This document shows positions 47,412 to 56,970 of a stretch of DNA of 64,000 nucleotides, piece after piece. The translations under genes were made by a program, and so were the position numbers. The notes below the pieces were generated by a model. It saw only the letters and a list, made by a program, of their open reading frames with translations. It did not search any database and had not been told where the DNA came from. The stretch is from assembly GCF_014207435.1 (NCBI RefSeq), contig NZ_JACHGH010000002.1:124001-188000 (forward strand), written 5' to 3'. The number at the start of each line of letters is the position of its first letter. Position 1 is the stretch's first letter. Source of the DNA: Salirhabdus euzebyi (lineage in GTDB: Bacteria; Bacillota; Bacilli; Bacillales; Alkalibacillaceae).

Positions 47412-48392
47412 ATGTCCAAGATTGTAGAAGTAAAAGGACTTAAAAAAAACTATAAAGACTTTGAGGCAGTAAAAGGCGTTGATTTTCATGTGGAAAGCGG
47501 AGAAATTTTTGGTTTTCTCGGTCCCAATGGTGCTGGAAAAAGTACAACTATTAATATGTTATCCACTATTGTTAAGCCCTCGGAAGGAAAGGCTTTCATA
47601 AATGGATTTGATATTGTTAAACAGAAAAACAAAGTACGTTCTAGTATTGGACTTATTTTCCAGGAATCTACGTTAGACGAAAAATTAACGGCAAATGAAA
47701 ATTTAATGCTCCATTGTAAATTTTATGGAGTTGAGAAAAACTTACGAGAAGCACGAATACAAGAAGTTTTAGAAATAGTTGATCTAACCGATAGGCGTAC
47801 CAATGTAGTAGAGACGTTCTCAGGCGGCATGAAAAGAAGGTTAGAAATTGCAAGAGGTTTGCTTCACTATCCTAAAGTATTATTTTTGGATGAACCTACG
47901 GTGGGGCTTGACCCACAAACGAGAGCCCATATTTGGGAATATATTTTAAAGCTAAAAGAAAAAGCTGGAATTACAATCTTTTTAACAACACACTACATGG
48001 ATGAGGCAGAAATTTGTGATCGTGTTGCTGTAATGGATGGTGGGAATTTAATTGCATTAGATACGCCTGATGAATTAAAAAGGAATGTTGGTGGAGACAT
48101 TTTGGAAGTGACAACGGAAAACAATGAAGAAGCCAAAAAGTTAATTAAAGCAACCTATCTTACAGAAGTAAAAGAGCTTGAACAAGTTCTCTCTTTCCAC
48201 GTAACAAAAGGAGATGAATTTTTAGTAGAGTTTATTAAAACATTTAACATTCCGATTAAAAGTGTAAACTTACGTCGCCCAACATTAAATGATGTGTTTT
48301 TACAGTTAACAGGTCGAGAAATTAGAGAGGAAGTTATATCCCAAAAAGACCGTATGAAAAAGCAGCTACGACAGGGAAGGAGAGGGCATTAG
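47412..48392 (+). CDS. ABC exporter ATP-binding protein (DrrA/CcmA type)
   Basis: A 326-aa ATPase of multidrug/daunorubicin ABC exporters. Walker A is GPNGAGKST (near 38-46), the signature FSGGMKRRLEIA near 136, Walker B VLFLDEPTVGLD near 156 and the H-loop LTTHYMDEAE near 190. The 100-residue C-terminal extension is typical of DrrA. 17 bp after marR; the permease gene starts at the next base after its stop. Confidence 0.95.
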   Translation: MSKIVEVKGLKKNYKDFEAVKGVDFHVESGEIFGFLGPNGAGKSTTINMLSTIVKPSEGKAFINGFDIVKQKNKVRSSIGLIFQESTLDEKLTANENLMLHCKFYGVEKNLREARIQEVLEIVDLTDRRTNVVETFSGGMKRRLEIARGLLHYPKVLFLDEPTVGLDPQTRAHIWEYILKLKEKAGITIFLTTHYMDEAEICDRVAVMDGGNLIALDTPDELKRNVGGDILEVTTENNEEAKKLIKATYLTEVKELEQVLSFHVTKGDEFLVEFIKTFNIPIKSVNLRRPTLNDVFLQLTGREIREEVISQKDRMKKQLRQGRRGH

Positions 48393-49223
48393 ATGGAAGC
48401 GATATACGCGATTTGGCAACGTGATATTTTAAAATTTTTTCGTGATCGAACCCGCTTAGTGGGCTCCTTTGCAATGCCATTTATGTTTCTTATTTTATTT
48501 GGTAGTGGTATGAGTGGTGCGATGTCGACTATGCTTGGTGGGGAGGGAGCAAGTGGTCCATTAAGTGATTTTAATTTTGTAGAATTTATGTTTCCAGGAA
48601 TTATCGGTATGACGGTTTTCAATACTGCCATTTTTTCCGCACTTTCGGTCGTCCAAGATAAAGAATTTGGTTATATGCGGGAAATTCTGGTTTCTCCAAT
48701 GTCAAGAGTGTCTATAGCAATTGGTAAAGTATTAGGAGGAAGTACTGTAGCTGTTTTTCAAGGTTTAATGATGCTCGTATTTGTTCCCTTTATCGGTATA
48801 TCGATTTCATATATGACGATAATAAAGCTTTTTCCAGTTATGTTTTTAGTAGCTTTTGCGATTTCGTCAATCGGCTTGCTTATAGCTAGCTCCTTAAAAA
48901 CAGCACAAGGTTTTCAAATGATTGTACAAATTTTAATTTTTCCAATGCTATTTTTATCGGGAGCGCTTTTTCCGTTAAGTGGCATGCCTGCTTGGATGGA
49001 CGTGTTAGTAAAAATTAATCCACTAACATACTCTGTGGATATGTTCAAAAAAATCATTTTTGATGTCGAGCAAATGAATCCTGTTCTGGTAGAAGCAATG
49101 GGCTTAAATCTAAGAATATTTGATCATGTCATTACCTTTACGGAAGAAGTTGTCGTTGTAACAATCATTAGTATTGTTTTCGTTGTATTGGCAACCATCA
49201 AATTTTCGCGTGCAGAGGCTTAA
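48393..49223 (+). CDS. ABC exporter permease (ABC-2 type)
   Basis: A 276-aa permease with six membrane segments, the last cytoplasm-facing end after ISIVFVVLATI. The segment LVSPMSRVSIAIGKVLGG (near 105-122) is the ABC-2 signature. The gene's ATG follows the ATPase stop directly (TAGATG), so translation is coupled. Together with the MarR gene and ATPase it forms an efflux operon. The substrate is probably a hydrophobic drug or peptide. Confidence 0.94.
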   Translation: MEAIYAIWQRDILKFFRDRTRLVGSFAMPFMFLILFGSGMSGAMSTMLGGEGASGPLSDFNFVEFMFPGIIGMTVFNTAIFSALSVVQDKEFGYMREILVSPMSRVSIAIGKVLGGSTVAVFQGLMMLVFVPFIGISISYMTIIKLFPVMFLVAFAISSIGLLIASSLKTAQGFQMIVQILIFPMLFLSGALFPLSGMPAWMDVLVKINPLTYSVDMFKKIIFDVEQMNPVLVEAMGLNLRIFDHVITFTEEVVVVTIISIVFVVLATIKFSRAEA

Positions 49224-49291
49224 TTATATATTGTCTTTCCATTAATAATATGGTAAATTTTATAAGGTAAAAAAATGATTGGAGATGTGTG

Positions 49292-49333
49292 ATGATGAAA
49301 AGCGATGTTCAAGGAAAGGTAATTGCATGCTGA
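49292..49333 (+). CDS. Possible leader peptide, 13 aa
   Basis: GGAGATGTG followed by ATGATG opens MMKSDVQGKVIAC and stops at TGA 49331. The reading frame is very short but has a good ribosome site and is placed at the start of a 420-bp gap (49224-49644) before the MFS gene, with hairpins behind it, as in leader peptides of drug-inducible exporters. This is an inference from layout only. Confidence 0.4.
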   Translation: MMKSDVQGKVIAC

Positions 49334-49339
49334 TATAAC

Positions 49340-49359
49340 CTGTAAATGTTTTTTTACAG
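49340..49359 (+). promoter_or_regulatory. Leader hairpin
   Basis: CTGTAAA/TTTACAG perfect 7-bp stem with a T-rich loop, seven bases after the leader-peptide stop. Confidence 0.5.
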
Positions 49360-49427
49360 TGTTATTTGCTATGCCATTCCATCTTTCTTGGACAACGTTC
49401 TTCGACTCGTCATGTTTCTCTTAAGAT

Positions 49428-49466
49428 GCTTATGATGAACGAAATACGTTTGTCATGGGCTTTTTT
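49428..49466 (+). terminator. Leader terminator before the MFS gene (attenuator candidate)
   Basis: GCTTATGATGAACG/CGTTTGTCATGGGC pairs over 14 bases (with four G-T pairs), loop AAATA, followed by TTTTTT. An alternative pairing of TCGTCAT (49408-49414) with ATGATGA (49432-49438) would break this stem, so it could work as an antiterminator. It may otherwise just end the ABC operon. Confidence 0.6.
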
Positions 49467-49644
49467 GTGCTTTTAGAACAGTTTAGGCTTTGATGAAGTG
49501 TTAATTTATAGGAAAGAGGATATTCTTCTTATTACAAATCTACTTTTCTTTTCGCTTCTTTCAACTGAACTAATTCAATTGTTCAGAGCTTAGAAAGATG
49601 GAATCACCACCGACTATAAATCATTAAGAAAGAAGGGAATAAAA

Positions 49645-50919
49645 TTGAGGTGGAAAGATTGGGATCTGAACTTAAAGGTTCGGTTATTTGGTGAATTTTT
49701 GATAAACGTATTGTTTTGGATGTTTTTCCCGTTTATGGCAATTTATTTTTCCAACCATTTCGGAAAAGAACTCGCTGGTGCTTTATTGATTATTTCCCAG
49801 TTAATTGCGGTTTTCGCAAACTTAATTGGGGGGTATTGCGCGGATAAGTATGGACGTAAAAAAATGATGGTATTTGCAGCGTTTGGTCAAGGGGCTGCTT
49901 TTGTGGTATTTGCTTTTGCCAATTCGCCATGGCTAGAGTCGCCTATGCTTAGTTTCATTAGTTTTTCAGCACTAGGTATTTTTGGCTCCTTCTATTGGCC
50001 TGCTAGTCATGCAATGGTTGCGGACGTAGTTCCTGCCAAACACCGTACTGAAGTGTTTGCAGTTTTTTATACAGCTATTAATATTTCAGTTGTAATCGGA
50101 CCAATTCTTGGGGGTATCTTTTTCTTCGAGTATCGCTTCGCTTTATTATTAGCAAGTGCTTTAGCGAGCTTTCTTTTAACAATTTTGATTTTAAAATTAA
50201 TTAGAGAAACAGCTCCTACTATAATAGGTGAAACAAGTGTGGAAGTTAAAGAGCGAAGAAAATGGTACACAGCAATAAAAGAACAGCTAAGGGACTATCG
50301 TGTTATTATAAATGATAGGGCATTCTTATTCTTTATCATCGGTGGTATTTTCGTTGCTCAAGCTTTTATGCAAATGGATTTACTTTTAGCGGTATACATG
50401 AGTGAACAAGTCCCTGCTCAACAATTATTCTCCATAGGCAACTGGACTGTTGAAGCAACAGGAGAGAAAGCATTTGGTTGGATTATTGCAGAAAATGGCC
50501 TGTTAGTAGCTTTATTAACAGTATTTATATCTAGATGGATGTCTAAATATTATGAGCGAAATGTATTTGTTATTTCAGCTTTTTTGTATGGAACTTCTAT
50601 GTTGATATTTGGTCACACGACTAGTCTTTGGATTATTGCAATAGGAATGTTAGTTTTTACTATGGGTGAACTAATGGTTGTTGGTATTCAAGAAAGCTTT
50701 ATTTCAAAACTTGCTCCTGAGCATATGAGAGGGCAGTACTTTGCTGCAGGTAGCTTGCGTTTTACAATTGGGCGAACGATAGCACCAATTGCTATTCCAC
50801 TAACAAGCTGGGTAGGATTCCAATGGACATTCAACATTTTATTCCTATTAACCTTACTAAGTGCAGGAATGTATATGCTAACTTTTAAACTAGTTGCCGC
50901 GAGAGACAAAAAGACGTAA
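49645..50919 (+). CDS. MFS drug transporter (YttB-like)
   Basis: A 424-aa exporter with 12 membrane segments. The A-motif is GYCADKYGRKKMM (near 68-80) and the second-half motif near 298 is weak. It starts at TTG 49645 after GAAGGGAAT. Size and the MRWKDWDLNLKVRLFGEF start resemble YttB-type multidrug transporters. Beside the ABC exporter it makes a two-pump block. The unusual leader before it suggests expression is inducible. Confidence 0.92.
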   Translation: MRWKDWDLNLKVRLFGEFLINVLFWMFFPFMAIYFSNHFGKELAGALLIISQLIAVFANLIGGYCADKYGRKKMMVFAAFGQGAAFVVFAFANSPWLESPMLSFISFSALGIFGSFYWPASHAMVADVVPAKHRTEVFAVFYTAINISVVIGPILGGIFFFEYRFALLLASALASFLLTILILKLIRETAPTIIGETSVEVKERRKWYTAIKEQLRDYRVIINDRAFLFFIIGGIFVAQAFMQMDLLLAVYMSEQVPAQQLFSIGNWTVEATGEKAFGWIIAENGLLVALLTVFISRWMSKYYERNVFVISAFLYGTSMLIFGHTTSLWIIAIGMLVFTMGELMVVGIQESFISKLAPEHMRGQYFAAGSLRFTIGRTIAPIAIPLTSWVGFQWTFNILFLLTLLSAGMYMLTFKLVAARDKKT

Positions 50920-50927
50920 TGAGATAA

Positions 50928-50962
50928 CAGGGGATTGTTGAAAATTCAACAATCCTCTTTTT
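50928..50962 (+). terminator. Rho-independent terminator
   Basis: 11-bp stem GGATTGTTGAA/TTCAACAATCC with a 2-nt centre, then CTTTTT. Confidence 0.92.
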
Positions 50963-51089
50963 GGTTTGCCTCATTACATATCGGGTTATCCTAATTCAGC
51001 GTTCCATTTGAAACTTACAAAGCCGCACATAAAACACGAAAGGAAGAAAACAATAATGGTGTAGCAATAAGATGGAAGGGAGTAATAAA

Positions 51090-52604
51090 ATGAAAAAGGC
51101 TTCGAGTGTATTTTATATTTCTGCTGCAATTATAGCTCTCTTGGTTGTGTTTGGAGTTTTTATGCCAGAAGTATTAGAGGAATTTACAGGTAAATTACAA
51201 ACATTTATTTCTAATTCGTTTGGCTGGTATTATTTAATTGTTGTAACGTTAATGACAATTGTTTGTTTGTGGTTCCTAATTAGCCCAGTTGGAAGAATTA
51301 AATTAGGTAGACAGGATGAGAAACCTGAATTTACAAGACCTACCTGGATTGCCATGTTATTTAGTGCGGGTATGGGTATTGGACTTGTGTTCTGGGGTAC
51401 AGCAGAACCACTAAGCCATTATGCAGTAAGTTCTCCAACAGGTGAAGTTGGAACAAATCAAGCTATTAGAGATGCGATGCGATTTACTTTTTTCCATTGG
51501 GGCATTCATGCATGGGGTATTTATGGCATTGTTGGCTTATCACTAGCTTATTTCAATTTTAGACATGGTGAACCTGGATTAATTAGTGCAACTTTAAAGC
51601 CAATTTTTGGAGAGAAAGTGAAAGGCGTTTCTGGAAAAGTGATAGATATTATAGCGGTTGTTGCAACAGTTCTTGGTGTAGCGACTACGCTTGGTTTTGG
51701 AGCAGTACAAATAAATGGCGGTTTATCTTTTTTATATGACATCCCTAATAATATTCTAGTTCAGCTCATTATTATTACAATTGTAACCGTTCTGTTTATG
51801 ATTTCTGCATGGACAGGACTGAGTAAAGGGATAAAATATTTAAGCAATGCAAATATGGGACTTGCTGTTATTTTGTTTTTAATCATGTTATTTGTAGGTC
51901 CAACAATATTTATATTGAATTTATTTACAGATACGATAGGGACATACATCCAATCCATTGCTCGAATGAGTTTTAGAATTGCACCTTTAGATGGAGAAAT
52001 TCGCGGATGGATAACCGGATGGACTATTTTTTATTGGGCTTGGTGGATTTCCTGGTCACCATTCGTAGGGGTCTTTATAGCAAGAGTATCGAGAGGGAGA
52101 AGTATACGTGAATTTGTGTTTAGTGTATTACTAATTCCATCTGTTATAGGTTTTTTATGGTTCGCCGCATTTGGTGGTTCTGCCATACATTTAGAACATA
52201 ATGGGATTGCCCAAATTTCAGGTTTAGCCACAGAAGAAACGTTGTTTGCGGTATTTGAAAATTATCCATTAGGATTAATTGCATCCTTCATTGCGATTAT
52301 TCTAATTGCAACGTTCTTCATTACTTCAGCGGATTCTGGTACGTATGTGCTTGGAATGATGACAACTAATGGATCACATTCACCAGGGAATCAAGTGAAA
52401 TTAACTTGGGGTATATTACTTGCTGCCATCGCAGTAGCACTTCTTTATACAGGCGGTCTTGATGCTCTACAAAATACGATGATTATTGCAGCTTTACCAT
52501 TTTCCATCATAATGGCCTTAATGACTGTTAGTTTAATAAAGGCATTATATAAAGAATCGAGGGAATTAGGTATTGGACGAATAAAAAAACGTAGTGATTT
52601 ATAA
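51090..52604 (+). CDS. BCCT-family glycine betaine transporter (OpuD-like)
   Basis: A 504-aa sodium-coupled carrier with 12 membrane segments for glycine betaine or a related trimethylammonium osmolyte. ATG 51090 has GGAAGGGAG before it; an ATG at 51072 would include that site. Visible are GMGIGLVFWGTAEPL (near 88) with the TM4/5 region and WAWWISWSPFVGVFIARVSRG (near 318-338), the BCCT signature. B. subtilis OpuD is 512 aa. The C-terminal tail is short and basic, which is the osmosensing type. Substrate specificity is not resolved. Confidence 0.94.
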   Translation: MKKASSVFYISAAIIALLVVFGVFMPEVLEEFTGKLQTFISNSFGWYYLIVVTLMTIVCLWFLISPVGRIKLGRQDEKPEFTRPTWIAMLFSAGMGIGLVFWGTAEPLSHYAVSSPTGEVGTNQAIRDAMRFTFFHWGIHAWGIYGIVGLSLAYFNFRHGEPGLISATLKPIFGEKVKGVSGKVIDIIAVVATVLGVATTLGFGAVQINGGLSFLYDIPNNILVQLIIITIVTVLFMISAWTGLSKGIKYLSNANMGLAVILFLIMLFVGPTIFILNLFTDTIGTYIQSIARMSFRIAPLDGEIRGWITGWTIFYWAWWISWSPFVGVFIARVSRGRSIREFVFSVLLIPSVIGFLWFAAFGGSAIHLEHNGIAQISGLATEETLFAVFENYPLGLIASFIAIILIATFFITSADSGTYVLGMMTTNGSHSPGNQVKLTWGILLAAIAVALLYTGGLDALQNTMIIAALPFSIIMALMTVSLIKALYKESRELGIGRIKKRSDL

Positions 52605-52640
52605 AGAGAGGGACCTGATAGGTTGGTCCCTCTTATTTGA
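52605..52640 (+). terminator. Rho-independent terminator
   Basis: 9-bp perfect stem AGAGGGACC/GGTCCCTCT, then a T-rich tract. Confidence 0.88.
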
Positions 52641-52713
52641 TGACAAAATAATGTTTTAAAGGGATTTATTATGATAAGATAGTTATTAAATGTAATTAAT
52701 AGAGGCGATAGAA

Positions 52714-53580
52714 ATGGAACATACAGGATTAATACTAGAAGGAGGGGGGATGAGAGGTTCCTTTACAGCGGGTGTTCTCCATTATTTTATGGAAAATGAT
52801 TTGTATTTTCCGTACGTAATTGGTGTTTCCGCTGGCGCTTGTAATGGTTCATCTTATCTTTCTCGTCAAAAAGACCGAAATAGAATCGTGAATATTGACT
52901 ATATTGAACACCCTGAGTACATATCGATTAAACGATTTTTCAAAAATAGAGAATTACTCGGCATGGATTTTTTGTTTAATAAGCTCCCTAATGAACTAGC
53001 ACCATTTGATTATGAAACTTTTTATAAGGCTCCAGAAAAATTTATTGTTGGAACGACTGATTGCCAAACAGGACAAGCCGTATATTTCGAAAAGTCAGCC
53101 CATCAGAATAATATGTTAACGATATTAAGAGCCTCTAGCTCACTTCCATTTATTGCACCTGAGGTTGAATATGACGGAAAATATTTATTGGACGGTGGTA
53201 TATCTGATCCGATCCCAATTCGAAAATCTGAATCGGATGGGAATAGGAAAAACGTCGTTATTTTAACACGAAATGAAGGGTACGTTAAGTCCAAGTCTTC
53301 ATTTCAATGGTATGTGAAGCGAAAATTCCGTCATTATCCATCTCTTGCGAAAACGATGTTAGAACGACATGAAACGTATAACAAGACAGTTCAGTACATA
53401 GAAGAGCAAGAGAAGAATGGTAATGCTTTTGTGATTCGCCCCATAGAAAAATTAGAAGTAAGCCGTATTGAACGTAACCCGGACAAGTTAAAACGTCTGT
53501 ATGTCCAAGGGTATGAAGAAGCGCAACGTAAAGGCAAGGCATTGAATGAATTTTTGAAGAGAACTTCTATAAGCATCTGA
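52714..53580 (+). CDS. Patatin-like phospholipase
   Basis: A 288-aa acyl hydrolase of the YjjU/RssA type. The oxyanion hole is LEGGGMRGSF (near 10), the nucleophile elbow GVSAGAC (Ser near 39), and the catalytic Asp lies in DGGISDP (near 161). AGAGGCG precedes the ATG. It has no signal peptide. The terminator overlaps its stop codon. Confidence 0.93.
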   Translation: MEHTGLILEGGGMRGSFTAGVLHYFMENDLYFPYVIGVSAGACNGSSYLSRQKDRNRIVNIDYIEHPEYISIKRFFKNRELLGMDFLFNKLPNELAPFDYETFYKAPEKFIVGTTDCQTGQAVYFEKSAHQNNMLTILRASSSLPFIAPEVEYDGKYLLDGGISDPIPIRKSESDGNRKNVVILTRNEGYVKSKSSFQWYVKRKFRHYPSLAKTMLERHETYNKTVQYIEEQEKNGNAFVIRPIEKLEVSRIERNPDKLKRLYVQGYEEAQRKGKALNEFLKRTSISI

Positions 53581-53598
53581 TTGTTCAGGTGCTTTTTC
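53571..53598 (+). terminator. Rho-independent terminator
   Basis: 10-bp stem AAGCATCTGA/TCAGGTGCTT with a 4-nt loop, then TTTTC; overlaps the patatin stop. Confidence 0.88.
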
Positions 53599-53669
53599 AT
53601 TTTATGCGAATTATCCAAACAAATCGAACCAATCATAATAATAGTAGTTAAAAACGAGAGGTGTAAAGA

Positions 53670-54932
53670 ATGAAGAACTTTACCGAGCTAGGCTTACAAG
53701 AGAATCTTTATAAGAAATTATTTATGCTTGGAATAGAAAAACCAACAGCTGTTCAGGAAAGAGCAATACCTTCTATATTGGAAGGTAATGATGTTCTAGG
53801 GCAAGCGCAGACAGGAACAGGAAAGACGCTTGCTTTCGTTTTGCCGATTTTACAAAAAATAGATCCATCTGAGCCACATATACAGGCATTAATTTTGGCT
53901 CCTACTCGTGAATTGGCTATTCAAATTACTGAGGAAATTAATAAGCTCATTACCTATAAAGATGGGCTAGAAGTTTTGGCTGTTTATGGCGGCCAGGATG
54001 TAGATAAACAATTGCGAAAATTAAAAGGAGCTACACAAATAGTTGTCGCAACCCCTGGGAGACTTTTGGATCATTTGCGTCGTGGCACGATTGATCTTTC
54101 TAAAATTTCCATGCTCGTATTAGATGAAGCGGATCAAATGTTAAATATGGGCTTTTTACAAGAAGTAGAGGATATTATAAAAAAAACGAACACTGAAAGA
54201 CAAATGATGCTTTTTTCTGCTACAATGCCCCAGGAAGTTCGAACTTTATCAAAGCGATACATGAAAAAACCAGAAGATATTCGAATAAAAGAAACAAAAA
54301 TAACGGTTGAAGACATTGACCAACTAGTTGTGGAAACGACAGACCGTACAAAACAAATGACATTACGGAATCTTCTTGATGAGTATCGACCATTTTTAGC
54401 TATCATTTTTTGCCGAACAAAAAGAAGAGCAAAAACGTTAAATGATGCACTGCAAACTTATGGTTACAATAGCGATGAGTTACACGGTGATTTATCCCAA
54501 GCAAAAAGGGAAAAAGTAACCAAACAATTTCGAGAGGCCAAATTGCAATTTTTGGTTGCTACCGACGTTGCTGCACGAGGCCTAGATATTGAAGGGGTAA
54601 CACATGTGTTTAACTATGATATTCCAGAAGATGTTGAAAGCTACATTCACCGTATAGGTCGAACTGGTCGTGCGGGTCAAAGAGGGATGGCTATTACATT
54701 AGTTGCACCTAAAGACAATCAATCTCTACAGGTAATTGAAAAAGGCATTAAAATGTCAATAAATAGAAAAATAGTCCAAAAAACCGAGCAGAATAAAGAA
54801 AATGAAGGGAATAATGAAAGCAAGCCTAACAAAAGAAGACCTAGGACAGGATTTTCAAAACAAAAACAAACTAATCCCCGTAATGGAAAGAATACTGCTC
54901 GCAAGAGGGATAATAGAAATAGATCAAGGTAG
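53670..54932 (+). CDS. DEAD-box RNA helicase, RhlE/CshA-like with basic tail
   Basis: A 420-aa ATP-dependent RNA helicase. The Q-motif is [11 protein letters not shown], Walker A AQTGTGKT (near 47-54), then [16 protein letters not shown] (near 150), FSATM near 182 and [11 protein letters not shown] near 330. The last about 50 residues are Lys/Arg/Asn-rich and disordered ([17 protein letters not shown]), a typical RNA-binding tail. The GAGAGGTG site precedes the ATG. A second helicase gene follows after 32 bp. Confidence 0.93.
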   Translation: MKNFTELGLQENLYKKLFMLGIEKPTAVQERAIPSILEGNDVLGQAQTGTGKTLAFVLPILQKIDPSEPHIQALILAPTRELAIQITEEINKLITYKDGLEVLAVYGGQDVDKQLRKLKGATQIVVATPGRLLDHLRRGTIDLSKISMLVLDEADQMLNMGFLQEVEDIIKKTNTERQMMLFSATMPQEVRTLSKRYMKKPEDIRIKETKITVEDIDQLVVETTDRTKQMTLRNLLDEYRPFLAIIFCRTKRRAKTLNDALQTYGYNSDELHGDLSQAKREKVTKQFREAKLQFLVATDVAARGLDIEGVTHVFNYDIPEDVESYIHRIGRTGRAGQRGMAITLVAPKDNQSLQVIEKGIKMSINRKIVQKTEQNKENEGNNESKPNKRRPRTGFSKQKQTNPRNGKNTARKRDNRNRSR

Positions 54933-54964
54933 AAGACTGTTTCAATTAGAAAGGAAAGAGCCAA

Positions 54965-56113
54965 ATGACAGAACAATGGGAACTATTGAATACGTTTAAA
55001 CCTTTTATCAAGGAAGCATGGGAAAAAGAAAACTTTACAAAACCTACATCTATTCAGGAGCAGGCAATTCCAACCATTTTAGAAGGAAAAGATGTGATTG
55101 CTGAATCTCCAACTGGTACTGGTAAAACCTTAGCTTACTTATTGCCTATTCTTCAAAACATTGATGTGGCAAACAGCGGTGTGCAGGCAGTTATTTTAGC
55201 TTCTTCACATGAATTAGTTATGCAGATTAATCAAGAAATTCAAAAGTGGACCATGAACGAACCGATAAACAGTGCATCATTTATCGGTGGGGCCAATGTC
55301 AAACGTCAATTAGAAAAATTAAAAAAGCGTCCACAAATAATCGTAGGAACTCCGGGTAGGACGTACGAATTAATAAAAATGAAAAAAGTAAAAATGAATC
55401 ATGTAAAGATGATTGTTCTTGATGAGGCTGATCAGCTTTTAGTAGCTGAACATATCCCTACTGTTCAAAACATTGTAAAGTCAGCACTTGCTGACCGACA
55501 AATAGTTGTCTTTTCCGCAACGTTAAAGGAAGAAACAGAAAAAGTGGCAACAAGCCTACTTCAAAACCCTGAAAAAATTAGAATAGAAAAAGAAGATGCC
55601 CTACCTCCTGTGGAGCACATTTATTTTGAATGTGAGGCAAGAGATAAAATTGAATTTGTTAGAAAACTAGGTAGATTAGATAAGATGAGAGGGATTGCCT
55701 TCATGAAAGACATTGGTAACCTTTCCGTTTTTGCTGAAAAACTAGCTTATAAAGGTCTACCAATAGCTGTAATCCATGGTGATACAAAGAAACAAGATAG
55801 AGCAAAAGCAATACAAGAATTTAGAAGTGGTAAAAAACCATTACTTTTAGCAACAGATGTTGCAGCTAGAGGGTTAGATATTGAAGGAGTTACCCATGTT
55901 ATCCATATTGATGTACCAGAAGAAGTAAACCAATACGTACATCGATCTGGACGGACAGGGAGACTAGGTTCATCTTTCGGAACTATCATTTCACTCGTCA
56001 CTTCACGTGAGGAACGAACGATTAAACAATTAGCTAGGAAACTGGGTATTGATGTGCAGAAAAAAGTTTTAATAAAGGGTCAAATTAGGGATGTAAGAAG
56101 ACAGAACGGTTGA
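54965..56113 (+). CDS. yfmL: DEAD-box RNA helicase YfmL
   Basis: A 382-aa helicase. The WELLNTFKPFIKEAWEK start matches the YfmL family (376 aa, ribosome 50S assembly in B. subtilis). Motifs are ESPTGTGKT (near 47-55), ASSHELVMQ (in place of PTREL), VLDEADQL (near 158), FSATL near 188 and HRSGRTGRLGS near 330. No basic tail. The ATG is at 54965, after AAAGGAAAG; it lies 32 bp after the first helicase, so the two are probably co-transcribed. Confidence 0.93.
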   Translation: MTEQWELLNTFKPFIKEAWEKENFTKPTSIQEQAIPTILEGKDVIAESPTGTGKTLAYLLPILQNIDVANSGVQAVILASSHELVMQINQEIQKWTMNEPINSASFIGGANVKRQLEKLKKRPQIIVGTPGRTYELIKMKKVKMNHVKMIVLDEADQLLVAEHIPTVQNIVKSALADRQIVVFSATLKEETEKVATSLLQNPEKIRIEKEDALPPVEHIYFECEARDKIEFVRKLGRLDKMRGIAFMKDIGNLSVFAEKLAYKGLPIAVIHGDTKKQDRAKAIQEFRSGKKPLLLATDVAARGLDIEGVTHVIHIDVPEEVNQYVHRSGRTGRLGSSFGTIISLVTSREERTIKQLARKLGIDVQKKVLIKGQIRDVRRQNG

Positions 56114-56131
56114 TTTTATCAGCCGTTTTTT
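56105..56131 (+). terminator. Rho-independent terminator
   Basis: 10-bp stem AACGGTTGAT/ATCAGCCGTT with a TTT loop, then TTTT; overlaps the yfmL stop. Confidence 0.9.
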
Positions 56132-56371
56132 CTTGTTAAAAAATATTATTTATTTTGTGTAACATAAATAAATGTTCATTCGTCTTATATGTGTAAATAC
56201 TAGACTCAATTTATCAAGAAGGTGAAAATCAAAATTCAGGTGGATTAGAACATTATCAGTCTTAAGTAGTAGATTTATTCATAACATGGATGGATTGCAA
56301 CAAGGTGTCTAAAAATTATAATTAGATTAACAATTCACATTTGTATGGAAAACGTAAGGAGGAATGTGAGC

Positions 56372-56677
56372 ATGTTAACAATGGAAAGTTTAGAAAAAAA
56401 TCTACAGCCATTAGACCTATTAGACGTTCAATATGATAACGAAATTAGACACGAAATACATTTCAGAAGACGCCGCCTACCATCTGGGAAAAGAAACTTG
56501 CTATCGAAAGTCGGAATGTTAAAGGATGGTACCCTAACAGGTTACATATATGTAGGGCATTTACGTGAATTTGATTATCATCCAGACAGGACAAAAATGG
56601 GCTACTTACCGATTAAAAACTTAAAAGAAGAACAATTTAAAGAACTACTTAATAAAGTAACAAAACATTATCGCTAA
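56372..56677 (+). CDS. Hypothetical basic protein, 101 aa
   Basis: A basic 101-aa soluble protein. ATG 56372 lies 8 nt after AAGGAGG; an ATG at 56345 is before that site. It contains FRRRRLPSGKRNLLSKVG near 35-52, then GYIYVGHLREFDYHPDRTKMGYLPIKN, a pattern that could be a small beta-fold. I do not recognise a family. Transcribed alone, with a strong terminator. The upstream 250 bp has nothing I can identify. Confidence 0.7.
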   Translation: MLTMESLEKNLQPLDLLDVQYDNEIRHEIHFRRRRLPSGKRNLLSKVGMLKDGTLTGYIYVGHLREFDYHPDRTKMGYLPIKNLKEEQFKELLNKVTKHYR

Positions 56678-56683
56678 CTTTCG

Positions 56684-56722
56684 AAAACGATTGTGAACCA
56701 TAAAGGTTTACAATCGTTTTTT
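56684..56722 (+). terminator. Rho-independent terminator
   Basis: 15-pair stem AAACGATTGTGAACC/GGTTTACAATCGTTT (one mismatch), 5-nt loop, T run. Confidence 0.9.
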
Positions 56723-56769
56723 TATTTTTGGCTATTGTATAAGAAAACTGCTGTATTTTTTATTTAAAT

Positions 56770-56898
56770 TGCGACGTAACTATAGGTTTGCATTTTGATG
56801 AGTGCTATACGACGGCTTCGGCAAACTCCGCTTCCACGGGCACGGCCTCAGCCTCTCCGCGGAATACCTTGGATTTGCACACATCAAGTTACGTCGCA
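56770..56898 (-). repeat. Dispersed intergenic repeat, copy E (short, 12-bp inverted ends)
   Basis: TGCGACGTAACT (56770-56781) and AGTTACGTCGCA (56887-56898) are a perfect 12-bp inverted pair enclosing a 129-bp element. The interior has GAGTGCTATAC, GCTTCGGCA, CACGGGCACGGCCTCAGCC and CGCGGAAT, the same words as copies A, B and D (orientation as D) with the fold-back core mostly deleted. Non-coding. Confidence 0.85.
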
Positions 56899-56970
56899 GT
56901 CTCCATCAACATTAACCACTACAACAATTTTTACAAAAAGATCCTATTTTGAATGATTAGCAGAACCATA

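Noticed and set aside
56132-56340. Small genes between yfmL and the 101-aa gene
   Set aside because: Only very short frames without clear ribosome sites.
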